From the NCBI GenBank assembly GCA_041650255.1, contig JBAZLL010000011.1:1-29159 (forward strand): DNA of 29,159 nt, in the 5' to 3' direction. The DNA comes from 1-14-0-10-45-29 sp041650255. Lineage in GTDB: Archaea; Micrarchaeota; Micrarchaeia; Anstonellales; Anstonellaceae. The notes below the pieces were generated by a model, which did no database searches, was not told the origin of the DNA, and was given only the letters and a program-made list of their open reading frames with translations. Positions 8,327 to 16,330 of the stretch are shown piece after piece (the stretch's first letter is position 1; the number at the start of each line of letters is the position of its first letter). Both the position numbers and the translations under genes were made by a program.

Positions 8327-8608
8327 ATGGTAAAACGATCTCTTGGAAAAATGTCAAAACGCTCGCGTGCCTTGGGGGCATCGGCAAAAAAGCTCACTCC
8401 TGCAAAAATTATCCGCAGTTATAAGGTGGGCGATTTAGTATTTATTCATCCGCACCCGCGCTTTTCCGGAATGCCGCACCCTCGATACAGGGGCAGAACG
8501 GGCAAAATAATTGCAAAACGCGGCGAGGCATACGAGGTGCAAATACAGGATGGAAATGCAACCAAAATGTTGATTGCAGGCTCCGTGCATCTCAAGCTTA
8601 GCAAATAA
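8327..8608 (+). CDS. rpl21e: 50S ribosomal protein L21e
   Basis: Small basic protein of the large ribosomal subunit in archaea and eukaryotes. The reading frame is open from a GTG at 8318, but GGTGA at 8317-8321 is a ribosome binding site for the ATG at 8327, giving 93 residues, the usual size. Family features are the basic N-terminus with KRSRAL, then YKVGDLVFIHPHPRF, GMPHPRYRGRTGKI and a C-terminal strand region. It leads a plus-strand cluster with rpoF, the DUF655 gene and rsmA, an order common in archaea. Confidence 0.96.
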   Translation: MVKRSLGKMSKRSRALGASAKKLTPAKIIRSYKVGDLVFIHPHPRFSGMPHPRYRGRTGKIIAKRGEAYEVQIQDGNATKMLIAGSVHLKLSK

Positions 8609-8641
8609 TTTTATTCATAATCTAATAGTCAGGTGTTCTAT

Positions 8642-9064
8642 ATGTTGGGAAAAAGCCATGATAATGCCCGCGCGCTAACTCTTGCCGAGGTAAAAGATGT
8701 GCTTACGGCACGCTCTCACGAGCCCGAGTTTGGCTACGAACAACAGGTTTGCCTTGACTATGCCAACAAATTTTGCAAACTCTCATTGGAAGATGCAAAA
8801 AAGCTTGAGGTTGAGCTCAATGCGATTGAGGGTATGAACCCCGGCGCAGTGGCGAAAATAACCGACCTCTTGCCGATATACAAAACAACCTTGCAACTCA
8901 TACTCGCAAAAGAGAAACTTATTTTGGACGAGTCAAAGATTGACTCCATTCTCTCGCTTGTGAAAAAGGCGAAAAAGAATGAAATCACCCCTCCTCCGGC
9001 TCCGGTAGAAGAGAAAGCGGGCGAGGGTGAAGAAGAGCAACCCGAATCCGAGGATTCGCAATAA
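8642..9064 (+). CDS. rpoF: DNA-directed RNA polymerase subunit F (Rpb4-like)
   Basis: Archaeal counterpart of Rpb4, which pairs with RpoE (Rpb7) to form the polymerase stalk. Characteristic parts are LTLAEVKDVL near the N-terminus, YEQQVCLDYANKF, and the helical HRDC-like second half (GAVAKITDLLPIYKTTLQLI and KIDSILSLVKKA). A Pro/Glu-rich acidic tail of about 30 residues ends the protein and is longer than I expect for the family. AGGTG at 8631-8635 marks the ATG at 8642 as start rather than the GTG at 8633. The gene lies between rpl21e and the DUF655 gene. Confidence 0.93.
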   Translation: MLGKSHDNARALTLAEVKDVLTARSHEPEFGYEQQVCLDYANKFCKLSLEDAKKLEVELNAIEGMNPGAVAKITDLLPIYKTTLQLILAKEKLILDESKIDSILSLVKKAKKNEITPPPAPVEEKAGEGEEEQPESEDSQ

Positions 9065-9110
9065 TACGGATTAAATAGTTTGTCTGTATTCTATTTTGGG
9101 GGTTATGGTT

Positions 9111-9710
9111 ATGGCTCAGGAACGCGAGGAATATGGCCTGGTAGTGGATTTTCTGCCAAACGGACGGTCATCCGAGCGTGCGCAGGAGCCAATCGGTCAG
9201 CTTATCGGCGAGAAATTTTTCACACTTTTTGAAGTCAGCACAAAGCCGGGAGTGCAACTTTCTTTTGGTCAGCGCGTATATTTGGGAAAAGAGGAGCGCG
9301 CCGAGATAGAACGCATAAGAAAGCGCATTGATTACAATGACCTTACCTCAACCGCGCGCAACGAACTGCCAGAAGTGCTAAAAAAAATAATTTCCTCGCG
9401 CGAGGCGGATTTCATCGCATTCTTCAACAAAGCCGGGCCGCTCTCGGTTCGGCTTCACCAGCTTGAGCTTATCCATGGAATCGGCAAAAAACATTTGCAA
9501 CAAATCCTTGAAGTGCGCGAGACCAAGCCGTTTGAGAACTTTGAAGACATGAAGGCACGCGTTCCGCTTCTTGCAAATCCCATTCAAATACTTGCCAGCA
9601 GGATAATGCACGAGCTTGAGGGAAACGAGCAGAACTACTTGTTTGTGCGCCCGCCGAAAAAAGAGGACGAGGGGCAGTATTCGCAATATCGGCCAAGAAG
9701 GTTCAGATAA
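9111..9710 (+). CDS. DUF655 family protein with helix-hairpin-helix
   Basis: About 200 residues. The N-terminal half (EYGLVVDFLPNGR, then an S1-like strand region with IGEKFFTLFEV) and a C-terminal helix-hairpin-helix around LELIHGIGKKHLQQILEVR match DUF655, an archaeal family regularly found between rpoF and ksgA. A nucleic-acid-binding role in ribosome or RNA metabolism is assumed from that context. Start choices are ATG 9105 or ATG 9111. The GGGGGT at 9098-9103 is better spaced for 9111. The C-terminus (YSQYRPRRFR) is basic and aromatic. Confidence 0.9.
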   Translation: MAQEREEYGLVVDFLPNGRSSERAQEPIGQLIGEKFFTLFEVSTKPGVQLSFGQRVYLGKEERAEIERIRKRIDYNDLTSTARNELPEVLKKIISSREADFIAFFNKAGPLSVRLHQLELIHGIGKKHLQQILEVRETKPFENFEDMKARVPLLANPIQILASRIMHELEGNEQNYLFVRPPKKEDEGQYSQYRPRRFR

Positions 9711-9902
9711 ATTTATTCTTATTTTTTCCAAAAAAATTAGAAACAAAGAAACTCCTAAAAACATCTTTCTTTCATTAAAAAACAAAAAAAAAACAAAATT
9801 GAGCCCGAGGCGGACCCAAAGCCCAAACATGGGGAAGCCGCAGGCTTTAGCCCGCGGAGCGTCACCTTTCTGCTTTTTATTCAACCCATATCAAATTCAC
9901 AT
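9711..9902. repeat. intergenic stretch between DUF655 and rsmA carrying an inverted copy of the dispersed repeat
   Basis: No gene is seen. A-rich DNA leads into 9794-9813, which is the exact reverse complement of 19433-19452 (20 bases). A second short hairpin (AAGCCGCAGGCTT) lies at about 9835-9847. This interrupts an otherwise tight conserved gene cluster. A T-rich TATA-like TTTTTATT about 27 bases before the rsmA ATG suggests that rsmA has its own promoter here. Confidence 0.55.
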
Positions 9903-10721
9903 ATGCAAAAAGGAAAGCCAATAGAAAAAAAGCTCAGCCAGAATTTTCTTAACAGCCCCGAAATTTTGCAGGAAGAGGCAGAGCTTTTATCCCCTCAAGG
10001 CGAGGATGTGCTTGAAATCGGGGCGGGCGACGGAAGGCTCTCATCCAAAATAATCGCACTCTCTCCAAAATCGCTCACACTAGTTGAAATAGACGAAAAA
10101 TGGGCAACTCTCCTTCAAAAGAAATTCAGAAAATTTGAAAATGTGCGTATCCTGCAACAAGACTTTTTGGAGCTTGACAACAATTTCAAAACAAGCCTAA
10201 TTTACGGAAATATCCCCTATCACATCACTTCCAAAATATTGCTCAAGCTCGCAAAAATGAAATTCACCTCCACTCTTTTGCTTATGCAAAAAGAAGTGGT
10301 GCAAAGAATCTGTTCCGATCCGGCAACCTCAAACTACGGGCGCATTTCGGTTTTTTGTCAGCTTCATTACACTCTTAATCCACTATTTGAAGTGCCCAGA
10401 AATTTGTTTGAGCCGCCGCCAAAAGTGGATTCACAATTTTTACAGCTCGTGCCAAAATCAACTTCAAAACTTCCAAAAAATTTGGAAGAAACAAGCTCGG
10501 CGCTGTTTTCTCATCGTCTTGCGTCTGTTCAAAATGCCATTCTGCATTCAAGAAAGCAATTCGGCTGGGATAAAGAACAGGCAAGGCAGGTTGCAAAAAC
10601 AATCAAATTCGCAGATAAGAAGGTATTTATGCTCACTCCTGATGAAGTGGTTAGCATAGCCCGCGTGCTTGGAGAAAAAAAGGATTGGGCAAATAAAAAA
10701 CAAAACAGATTGAGCAAATAA
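9903..10721 (+). CDS. rsmA: 16S rRNA dimethyladenosine transferase (RsmA/KsgA/Dim1)
   Basis: Dimethylates the two adjacent adenosines near the 3' end of 16S rRNA with S-adenosylmethionine, a late step of small-subunit maturation. Visible motifs are LSQNFLNSPE (11-20), the SAM loop DVLEIGAGDGRLSSK (35-49), the acidic VEIDEKW (61-67), catalytic NIPY (103-106) and FEPPPKVDS. The 272 residues match the family. The last codons (WANKKQNRLSK) lie in a 25-bp tandem duplication at 10683-10732, so the C-terminus may differ from relatives. It is the usual last member of the rpl21e-rpoF-DUF655 cluster. Confidence 0.96.
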   Translation: MQKGKPIEKKLSQNFLNSPEILQEEAELLSPQGEDVLEIGAGDGRLSSKIIALSPKSLTLVEIDEKWATLLQKKFRKFENVRILQQDFLELDNNFKTSLIYGNIPYHITSKILLKLAKMKFTSTLLLMQKEVVQRICSDPATSNYGRISVFCQLHYTLNPLFEVPRNLFEPPPKVDSQFLQLVPKSTSKLPKNLEETSSALFSHRLASVQNAILHSRKQFGWDKEQARQVAKTIKFADKKVFMLTPDEVVSIARVLGEKKDWANKKQNRLSK

Positions 10722-10742
10722 AAAACAAAAAGGATTGACTAG

Positions 10743-11162
10743 ATGCGTTTCACCATAATTGACACAAAAAAAAGAGCTCCTTCCTTTAGCGCAAAATATA
10801 ATCGCTACATCTTTTTGCTTCTCTCGTCCGCACAAATAATTTCCATAGCATTCGCATTTCTTCTTGTATGGACTTTTATGAATTTAACAAATCCGATTCT
10901 GCTTGCGACCGGAGCCCTAATCTATCTGGCGGCGGCATTTTATTTCTCTTACAAATCCCCTGTTTTTTCCCAGCTTGTAATACTTCTCTCAATTATCGGA
11001 TTGGAATGTGTGTATTATTTCAGCCTTCCTGCAAATTCATTAGTGCCAATTCTAAATACCAAGCCGGACAATCTGATAATATTATTTTCTGCAATTGATT
11101 TGGCACTCTTATTCTTTTTCTTTTACCTAAGCATAATGTTTCCGGAATATCGCCGTGATTAA
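10743..11162 (+). CDS. small membrane protein, four predicted helices
   Basis: A 139-residue protein with hydrophobic segments at about 23-47, 52-69, 75-93 and 108-131 and a charged N-terminus (RFTIIDTKKRAPSF). I do not recognise the family. It starts 21 bases after rsmA on the same strand and converges with the minus-strand membrane gene ending at 11166, three bases away. No catalytic motif is visible. The hydrophobic pattern and good codon structure make it a likely real gene. Confidence 0.72.
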   Translation: MRFTIIDTKKRAPSFSAKYNRYIFLLLSSAQIISIAFAFLLVWTFMNLTNPILLATGALIYLAAAFYFSYKSPVFSQLVILLSIIGLECVYYFSLPANSLVPILNTKPDNLIILFSAIDLALLFFFFYLSIMFPEYRRD

Positions 11163-11165
11163 ACA

Positions 11166-11963
11166 TCATGCTTTTGCAAGCTTTCTTTTACCAAAATTAG
11201 CGTCTTCCTTTTTCCGAGCCTTTGCAGAATGTACATATGTAAATTCGCTTTCCTTCGCTTTTGCAAAAACAGTTTCTTCCCCGCAAATTTTCAGGCAGAT
11301 TTTCTCGCTTTCTTCTTCCCAAGCAACAGATGCCTTGCCAATCTCACCTTCATATTCATATTGCATTTCAAGCGAATGATGCGCCGCAAGCTTTTTTGCA
11401 TTCATCTTCATTTTTTCTCCTTCCCATTGAGGTCCGACATCATCAATCATATATATGTTTTTTATATGTCTGCTTCCGGAGAAAAATCTAATCCTAATCG
11501 TTTTCCCATTTCTTTTTTTTGAAAAGAAAGCCATCTTTCTCGGGGCAGGCTCAAGTGCAATAACTGCCGCCCCCGCGGCCGCAAGCGCAATAATCACAAA
11601 CAAAAGCCCACCAACAAAAAATACGGGAACATTTTTCCCCATCCTGTATTCAAACAAGCCCGCATCTTTTTTTTGCTCAATATCTCCCGGCGCACTTAGA
11701 ACCAGCAAATTCGCTCTTTCATCCGCGCAAATAATGCTCCATTCCCCGGAGCTTGCATCCTCAATTACCAACTGTCCATTTGCATCAAGCGCCTGCGAAT
11801 ATCTTTGCGCATTAGGGTCAATTATTTCGGCAATAGTGCAATTTGCATCCTCAACGAGCACCTCAATATTTCCGCCGGCGAAAGGCTCGCTTGTATAAAT
11901 TTTTGAGAACGTGCAATTTGAGAAAAAGAGAATTAAAATAATAAGAAACAATCTGCAATTCAT
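11166..11963 (-). CDS. exported membrane protein with central TM helix and cytoplasmic basic domain
   Basis: 265 residues of unknown family. The N-terminus MNCRLFLIILILFFSN is a signal peptide or signal anchor. A Cys-containing outer domain of about 85 residues follows, then one membrane helix (about 113-136, Ala/Gly-rich) and a cytoplasmic domain of about 125 residues that ends in a Lys/Ala-rich tail. It begins six bases after purE on the same strand, so it is probably the last gene of the UbiA-purC-purE operon. Its link to purine synthesis is not evident. Confidence 0.75.
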   Translation of the reverse strand: MNCRLFLIILILFFSNCTFSKIYTSEPFAGGNIEVLVEDANCTIAEIIDPNAQRYSQALDANGQLVIEDASSGEWSIICADERANLLVLSAPGDIEQKKDAGLFEYRMGKNVPVFFVGGLLFVIIALAAAGAAVIALEPAPRKMAFFSKKRNGKTIRIRFFSGSRHIKNIYMIDDVGPQWEGEKMKMNAKKLAAHHSLEMQYEYEGEIGKASVAWEEESEKICLKICGEETVFAKAKESEFTYVHSAKARKKEDANFGKRKLAKA

Positions 11964-11969
11964 CCAAAC

Positions 11970-12398
11970 TCACTTCATTGCCGGCTTCAATTTTGCAGCC
12001 AGTTTCTCATCCTCAAGCGCAAGCATTCTCATCGCAAGAAATGCTGCATTCTTTGCATTGTCCACACCGACAGTTGCGACCGGAACTCCTGAGGGCATAT
12101 TCATTGTTGATAAAAGCGCATCAAGCCCTTCTAATTTCACATTAAGCGGAACCCCGATAACCGGCTTTATTGTTTTTGATGCGACCACTCCGGGCAGTGC
12201 CGCAGACAACCCAGCCATTGCGATAAATATTTTCGCAGGCGAATTTTTCACCAGCTCATCCACCTTTTGCGGACTTCTGTGTGCGGACGCCACTTCAATT
12301 TTATTCTCCACTCCAAACTCGGACAGCTTTTCAGAGCATTTCTTCGCATGCTCCATGTCAGATTCGCTTCCAATCAAAATCAAAACCTTTTGGCTCAT
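11970..12398 (-). CDS. purE: N5-carboxyaminoimidazole ribonucleotide mutase (PurE)
   Basis: Moves the carboxyl group in AIR carboxylation of purine synthesis. Motifs are ILIGSESDM (7-15), SAHRSP with His40, AGLSAALPGVVAS and MPSGVPVATVG, the form I know from archaeal PurE. No separate PurK is in the window. The start is set at ATG 12398, preceded by GAGGGGGT. An alternative ATG at 12431 overlaps the purC stop (ATGA) and would add 11 residues. Translational coupling with purC is likely either way. It lies directly before purC's product step in the pathway and directly after purC in the operon. Confidence 0.94.
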   Translation of the reverse strand: MSQKVLILIGSESDMEHAKKCSEKLSEFGVENKIEVASAHRSPQKVDELVKNSPAKIFIAMAGLSAALPGVVASKTIKPVIGVPLNVKLEGLDALLSTMNMPSGVPVATVGVDNAKNAAFLAMRMLALEDEKLAAKLKPAMK

Positions 12399-12427
12399 AC
12401 GAATTACCCCCTCTTTTGCGCTCTTTT

Positions 12428-13309
12428 TCATCTCTCAAACCTTTTTCCAGTCAGCTTCTCGTACACTTCAATATATTTTTCAGATGTGTTTTTTATAACC
12501 TCATCAGGCAGTTTTGGTGCCGGCGGCTTTTTGTCCCATTCAAGTTTTTCCAAATAATCGCGCACATATTGCTTGTCGTAAGATGGCGGGCTGATGCCAA
12601 CCTCATAACTTGATGCAGGCCAATATCTTGAAGAATCGGGTGTGAGCACCTCGTCAATCAAAATAATCTCATCGTTATAAATTCCAAACTCAAATTTCGT
12701 GTCTGCCAAAATAATTCCTTTTTTGGCCGCATATTGCGCCGCCGCCTGATAAATCGCCAGGCTCTTTTCCTCTATATCTGCATACACTTCATTTCCAACA
12801 ATTTCGCGCCCTTGCTTTTCATCAACATTTTCATCATGGGTTCCAATTTGTGCCTTTGTTGAAGGAGTGAAAATCGGCTGTGGCAATTTTTGCGCCATCT
12901 TCAATCCGGGCGGCAATCTTATTCCGCACACGCTCCCTTTCTTCTGGTATTCTTTCCAGCCGGAGCCAACCAAATATCCTCTAACAACACATTCAAGCAT
13001 AATCGGTTTTGCCTTTAGTACCCTCATCGCCCTTCTCTCAAGCTTTTCATCCCTATTTTGCAACTCTGCCGGCAAATTCAGGGGCAATATGTGGGATTTT
13101 ATTTTTCCCCTCAAAAATTCAAACCAAAAATTGGATATCTGGTTTAGCACTGCGCCCTTGTAAGGTATTCCCTGCGAAAACACAACGTCAAACGCGGACA
13201 ATCTGTCCGTTGCCACCATGAGCAAATCATCATCAATCTCATACATTTCTCTTACTTTGCCCACCGATATTTTTTTTAAAGGCAAATCGGTTTTTGTAAT
13301 AACTTTCAT
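12428..13309 (-). CDS. purC: SAICAR synthetase (PurC)
   Basis: Joins CAIR and aspartate with ATP to form SAICAR in purine synthesis. Signatures are GKVREMYEIDDDLLMVATDR near the N-terminus (the ATP-binding loop), MLECVVRGYLVGSGWKEY, IFTPSTKAQIGTHDEN, and LADTKFEFGIY followed by ILIDEVLTPDSSRYW. The 293 residues fit the longer eukaryote/archaeal-like form rather than the 237-residue E. coli form. The ATG at 13309 is preceded by AGGTGTGA. It lies ten bases after the UbiA gene and overlaps or abuts purE. Confidence 0.97.
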   Translation of the reverse strand: MKVITKTDLPLKKISVGKVREMYEIDDDLLMVATDRLSAFDVVFSQGIPYKGAVLNQISNFWFEFLRGKIKSHILPLNLPAELQNRDEKLERRAMRVLKAKPIMLECVVRGYLVGSGWKEYQKKGSVCGIRLPPGLKMAQKLPQPIFTPSTKAQIGTHDENVDEKQGREIVGNEVYADIEEKSLAIYQAAAQYAAKKGIILADTKFEFGIYNDEIILIDEVLTPDSSRYWPASSYEVGISPPSYDKQYVRDYLEKLEWDKKPPAPKLPDEVIKNTSEKYIEVYEKLTGKRFER

Positions 13310-13319
13310 GAGTCACACC

Positions 13320-14414
13320 TCAAATAAGCACAAACATAATTGCTACAAGCGCAATTGCAAGCGCATAGAGCGAAGTTTTTCTTATTCTCTCAATCTCCTC
13401 ATCAGTTGTTTCTTTTTTGACGCAAATAAATGCCATTGTAATAAACGCAAAAAAAGCAATAGCCAAAAGGGCGAGCGAGAAAATGTTCCACTGTATAAAA
13501 TATGTTTTTACTCCAGATAGCGATTTGCCGCCGTCCAACCCGCCGTTTGAGGATTCCATCACCAAATACGGCATAATAACTGCAAACAGCACAAAGAAAA
13601 CCGCAGCCAAATAAAGCGAATTTTTAGCCCCGATAACATGCGGCAGGCTCTTTGAACCTCTTGCCGCCGCATCCCCTTTCATATCCTGTACAGTCTTTAC
13701 AATTTCGCGCCCCATTCCGGCAAACACCGAGCCGAGTGCAAGAATCAGTGAAATAAAGAGCGCAAATCCGCTCCCATTCATCGCAATAACTCCGAATGGA
13801 AACGCTATACCCATTGAAAGTGCAATGAACAAATTTCCAACCACTGCATAATCCTTGAGTTTCCAATTATACAAAAATGAAAGAGCGGCAAATGCAAGTG
13901 CAATAATCCCCGCCGTCACGCTTATCAAAAAACCAAGCGCGCATCCAAGCAAAAGCCCGGCAATCGCCGTAATTATCGCAGTATTTTTAGAAAGCTCGCC
14001 GGATACAAGCGGTCGTTTTTCTTTCTTGTTTTGTCTGTCCGCCTCAACATCAAAATAATCATTTAGTGCAAATGCCCCCAAATTAATGCAAATCGGAACA
14101 AGCAGTGCCGCAACCAATTGCCAAATGGGAATGCAATGTCCCGCGCCTCCGTCAACTATATTTGACAATTGAAAAATGTCCGCGCACAGTTGAACATTCA
14201 TCGTCTTTAGTGCAATAAGAATTCCTACAAGCACCCCGAGTGCCGACATGATGGAATGCTCTGCCCGCGTAAGCCTAATCCATGCCTTTATTTTTTGCAT
14301 GCACGATACCTGTCCTTTTTTCTGCTCGGTGCCAATCTCATTTTTTCCATTTTTGGCCGCCTCGCTTTTTTGAGCCTGCCCTTTTATGTCCTGCGCACCC
14401 GGTGCTTTTGCCAT
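13320..14414 (-). CDS. UbiA-family prenyltransferase, probably digeranylgeranylglyceryl phosphate synthase
   Basis: Integral membrane enzyme with about eight or nine helices. The first Asp motif NDYFDVEADRQNKKEKRPL is at 118-136 (D119, D122, D126) and the second, TVQDMKGD, at 241-248. Together they bind the Mg-prenyl diphosphate. The form NDYFDVEAD...RPLVSG is typical of archaeal DGGGP synthases, which add the second geranylgeranyl chain of archaeal lipids. An Ala/Lys/Gln-rich tail of 38 residues comes before the conserved part. If translation starts at ATG 14300 instead (AGGT upstream) that tail is absent. ATG 14414 fits a leaderless start from the shared TATA at 14436-14443. First gene of the purC-purE operon. 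Confidence 0.9.
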   Translation of the reverse strand: MAKAPGAQDIKGQAQKSEAAKNGKNEIGTEQKKGQVSCMQKIKAWIRLTRAEHSIMSALGVLVGILIALKTMNVQLCADIFQLSNIVDGGAGHCIPIWQLVAALLVPICINLGAFALNDYFDVEADRQNKKEKRPLVSGELSKNTAIITAIAGLLLGCALGFLISVTAGIIALAFAALSFLYNWKLKDYAVVGNLFIALSMGIAFPFGVIAMNGSGFALFISLILALGSVFAGMGREIVKTVQDMKGDAAARGSKSLPHVIGAKNSLYLAAVFFVLFAVIMPYLVMESSNGGLDGGKSLSGVKTYFIQWNIFSLALLAIAFFAFITMAFICVKKETTDEEIERIRKTSLYALAIALVAIMFVLI

Positions 14415-14435
14415 GAAAAAATCTGTTTCCCAAAG

Positions 14436-14443
14436 CTTAAATT
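14436..14443. promoter_or_regulatory. shared bidirectional TATA box between UbiA gene and speB
   Basis: The 50-base gap between the divergent starts holds one A/T patch, CTTAAATT. Its centre is about 26 bases from the UbiA ATG (14414) and about 26 from the speB ATG (14465). Both distances match the archaeal TATA-to-start distance, so one box may serve leaderless transcripts in both directions. Confidence 0.5.
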
Positions 14444-14464
14444 CCCCCCCGCCCCTATCTATTC

Positions 14465-15334
14465 ATGGATTACTTACACTCCAGCACACCGTTTGCCTTT
14501 ATGGGCTCGCAGACTGATTGGGAAGACGCGAAAGTCGTAGTCTTGCCGGTTCCATACGATTCAACTGCCAGCTATAAATCCGGGCAGAGGCACGGTCCAA
14601 ATGCAATCATTGACGCTTCCCGCCAGCTTGAGCTTTATGATATCGAATTTGCCCGCGAGATTTCCAAAGAACTGAAATTTCATACTTTGTCCGAGTTGCA
14701 GTGCGACAAATCCAGCCCTAAAAAAGTCATTGATGCACTGCAGGATACTGTAGATAAAATACTGGAAGAAGGAAAATTCCCTCTTATATTTGGCGGAGAG
14801 CACTCTATCACAACCGGTGCGGTGCAATCCGCTTTTGCCCATTATGACGATTTGTGCGTATTGCAAATAGATGCGCACGCGGATATGCGTGACGAATACG
14901 AGGGCACAAAATACAATCATGCCTGTGTAATGGCGCGAGTGCGCGAAGTCGTGCCCGCCGTTTCAGTGGGAATTCGCAGTTATTCTGTTTCCGAGTCTAA
15001 AATAATTTCCCAGAAATATTCCGACATGGTTTTCGGGCCCGCTCTTGATGCAAAAATAATTGACAAAATCATCTCGCGCCTAAACAAGAAAAACGTGTAC
15101 ATAACAATTGACATTGACGGATTTGACCCCGCAATAATGTCCGCAACCGGTACTCCGGAACCGGGCGGATTGGGCTGGTATGACACACTTTCACTTCTTA
15201 AAAAAGTCTGCAAGGAAAAAAATGTAATCGGCGCAGACATTGTGGAGCTCATGCCCATGCAAGGTCAGCACTCATCGGAGTTTGCGTGCGCAAAGCTTGC
15301 ATACAAATTGGCAGGCTATGCGTTGCTTGATTAA
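14465..15334 (+). CDS. speB: agmatinase/arginase family ureohydrolase
   Basis: Probably hydrolyses agmatine to putrescine and urea with two Mn ions in the cytoplasm. All metal ligands are seen: GGEHS (His113), DAHADMRDEY (Asp136, His138, Asp140) and DIDGFDPA (Asp216, Asp218), plus ATGTPEPGGLGW typical of agmatinases. The 289 residues match the family. Some archaeal members act on other guanidino substrates, so the substrate is not certain. A 17-bp perfect tandem duplication follows the stop at 15335-15368. Confidence 0.93.
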   Translation: MDYLHSSTPFAFMGSQTDWEDAKVVVLPVPYDSTASYKSGQRHGPNAIIDASRQLELYDIEFAREISKELKFHTLSELQCDKSSPKKVIDALQDTVDKILEEGKFPLIFGGEHSITTGAVQSAFAHYDDLCVLQIDAHADMRDEYEGTKYNHACVMARVREVVPAVSVGIRSYSVSESKIISQKYSDMVFGPALDAKIIDKIISRLNKKNVYITIDIDGFDPAIMSATGTPEPGGLGWYDTLSLLKKVCKEKNVIGADIVELMPMQGQHSSEFACAKLAYKLAGYALLD

Positions 15335-15368
15335 AAAAAGAAAATAGCAATAAAAAGAAAATAGCAAT
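15335..15368. repeat. 17-bp perfect tandem duplication
   Basis: AAAAAGAAAATAGCAAT occurs at 15335-15351 and 15352-15368, directly after the speB stop codon. It looks like a slippage duplication in A-rich spacer DNA. Confidence 0.7.
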
Positions 15369-15463
15369 ATTGTGCCCCGCCCGATTAAGCAAATACTTGC
15401 GCACCAGTTTCTCCCCATTCTCTTCTTCAATTCATTTTTATCCTTTCCCCTTCCTATCCTCTT

Positions 15464-16198
15464 ATGGACGAAGAGATAACTTCAGCCAAATTCGCAACTT
15501 TTCTATATACTCGCTCTTGCGTGAAAATAGCAAAAAACAAGGACGAATTTTTCACATTAAAATCAGGGCGCAAATCCCCTGTTTTTGTGAATATGGGTTC
15601 CCTTATTGATGGGCAAGCCCTATTTTTGCTTGCAAACGCATACGCGGATAAAATTCATTCGCTCATAAAAAGCTCGCAAATGCAGGATTTTGATTTCATC
15701 TATGGTCCCGCATACAAGGGAATTCCCCTTGGTGCAATAACCGCCGCCGCGCTTTATCAAAAATATAAAATCAGCAAAAAATTCATCTACGACCGCAAAG
15801 AGGAGAAAACGCACGGGGATGTAAAGGCGGATAAAATAATTGTCGGTGCGGACCAATTCTTTGACGGCGCAAAAGTGCTCATGATTGATGATGTTATTTC
15901 ATCCGGCAAATCAAAATTTGAGTCTTATGAAAAACTCAAAGTCCTTGGAAAAAGCTTTTCCCTCGTCGGCGTTCTTGTTGCAGTTGATCGGCAGGAAGCA
16001 GGTGGGGACGACAAATTAGCCTCCGATTCAGCCGCGGATGAAATACACAAAAAACTCAATTGTCATCTTTTCTCAATCGCAAGCATGGGCGAGTTGTTTG
16101 TATCAATTTCGCCAACGCTCTCGCGCGAGCAGACCGCATCCTGGAAAAAATATTTCCAAGACTGGGGTTCGCCAGACGCAAAAATCTGGGCAAAATAA
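15464..16198 (+). CDS. pyrE: orotate phosphoribosyltransferase
   Basis: Transfers orotate to PRPP to give orotidine 5'-phosphate in pyrimidine synthesis. The PRPP motif VLMIDDVISSGKS is at 138-150. TLKSGRKSPVFVNMGSL (31-47) and IYGPAYKGIPLGAITAAAL (79-97) match the longer E. coli-type PyrE rather than the short archaeal type of about 180 residues. At 244 residues it is even longer than E. coli PyrE, with an insert after VAVDRQE (GGDDKLASDSAADE). TTTTTATCC at about 15436-15444 lies 27 bases before the ATG, so it is probably leaderless. It is followed by pyrF, the next step in the pathway. Confidence 0.95.
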   Translation: MDEEITSAKFATFLYTRSCVKIAKNKDEFFTLKSGRKSPVFVNMGSLIDGQALFLLANAYADKIHSLIKSSQMQDFDFIYGPAYKGIPLGAITAAALYQKYKISKKFIYDRKEEKTHGDVKADKIIVGADQFFDGAKVLMIDDVISSGKSKFESYEKLKVLGKSFSLVGVLVAVDRQEAGGDDKLASDSAADEIHKKLNCHLFSIASMGELFVSISPTLSREQTASWKKYFQDWGSPDAKIWAK

Positions 16199-16240
16199 AT
16201 TTTGGTTCGCAAACAAATTAATTGCAAGCGCGCAAAAAAA

Positions 16241-16275
16241 GCACAAGCAAAAAGCTTGAATACAAAAATGCAAAA
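16241..16275 (+). repeat. dispersed 35-bp repeat, copy 1
   Basis: This A-rich 35-base stretch between pyrE and pyrF has an inverted copy at 19461-19495 with one mismatch. It contains an AAGCTT centre (CAAAAAGCTTGAATAC). Confidence 0.75.
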
Positions 16276-16330
16276 AAAAAAATAAAAGCAAAAATGAGCA
16301 AGCGCGCAAATAAAATCAAATGGTGTGTTT

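Noticed and set aside
11455..11898. 147-codon plus-strand frame opposite the membrane protein at 11166-11963
   Set aside because: The minus-strand frame has a signal peptide, a membrane helix and operon spacing. The plus-strand frame has no such support.
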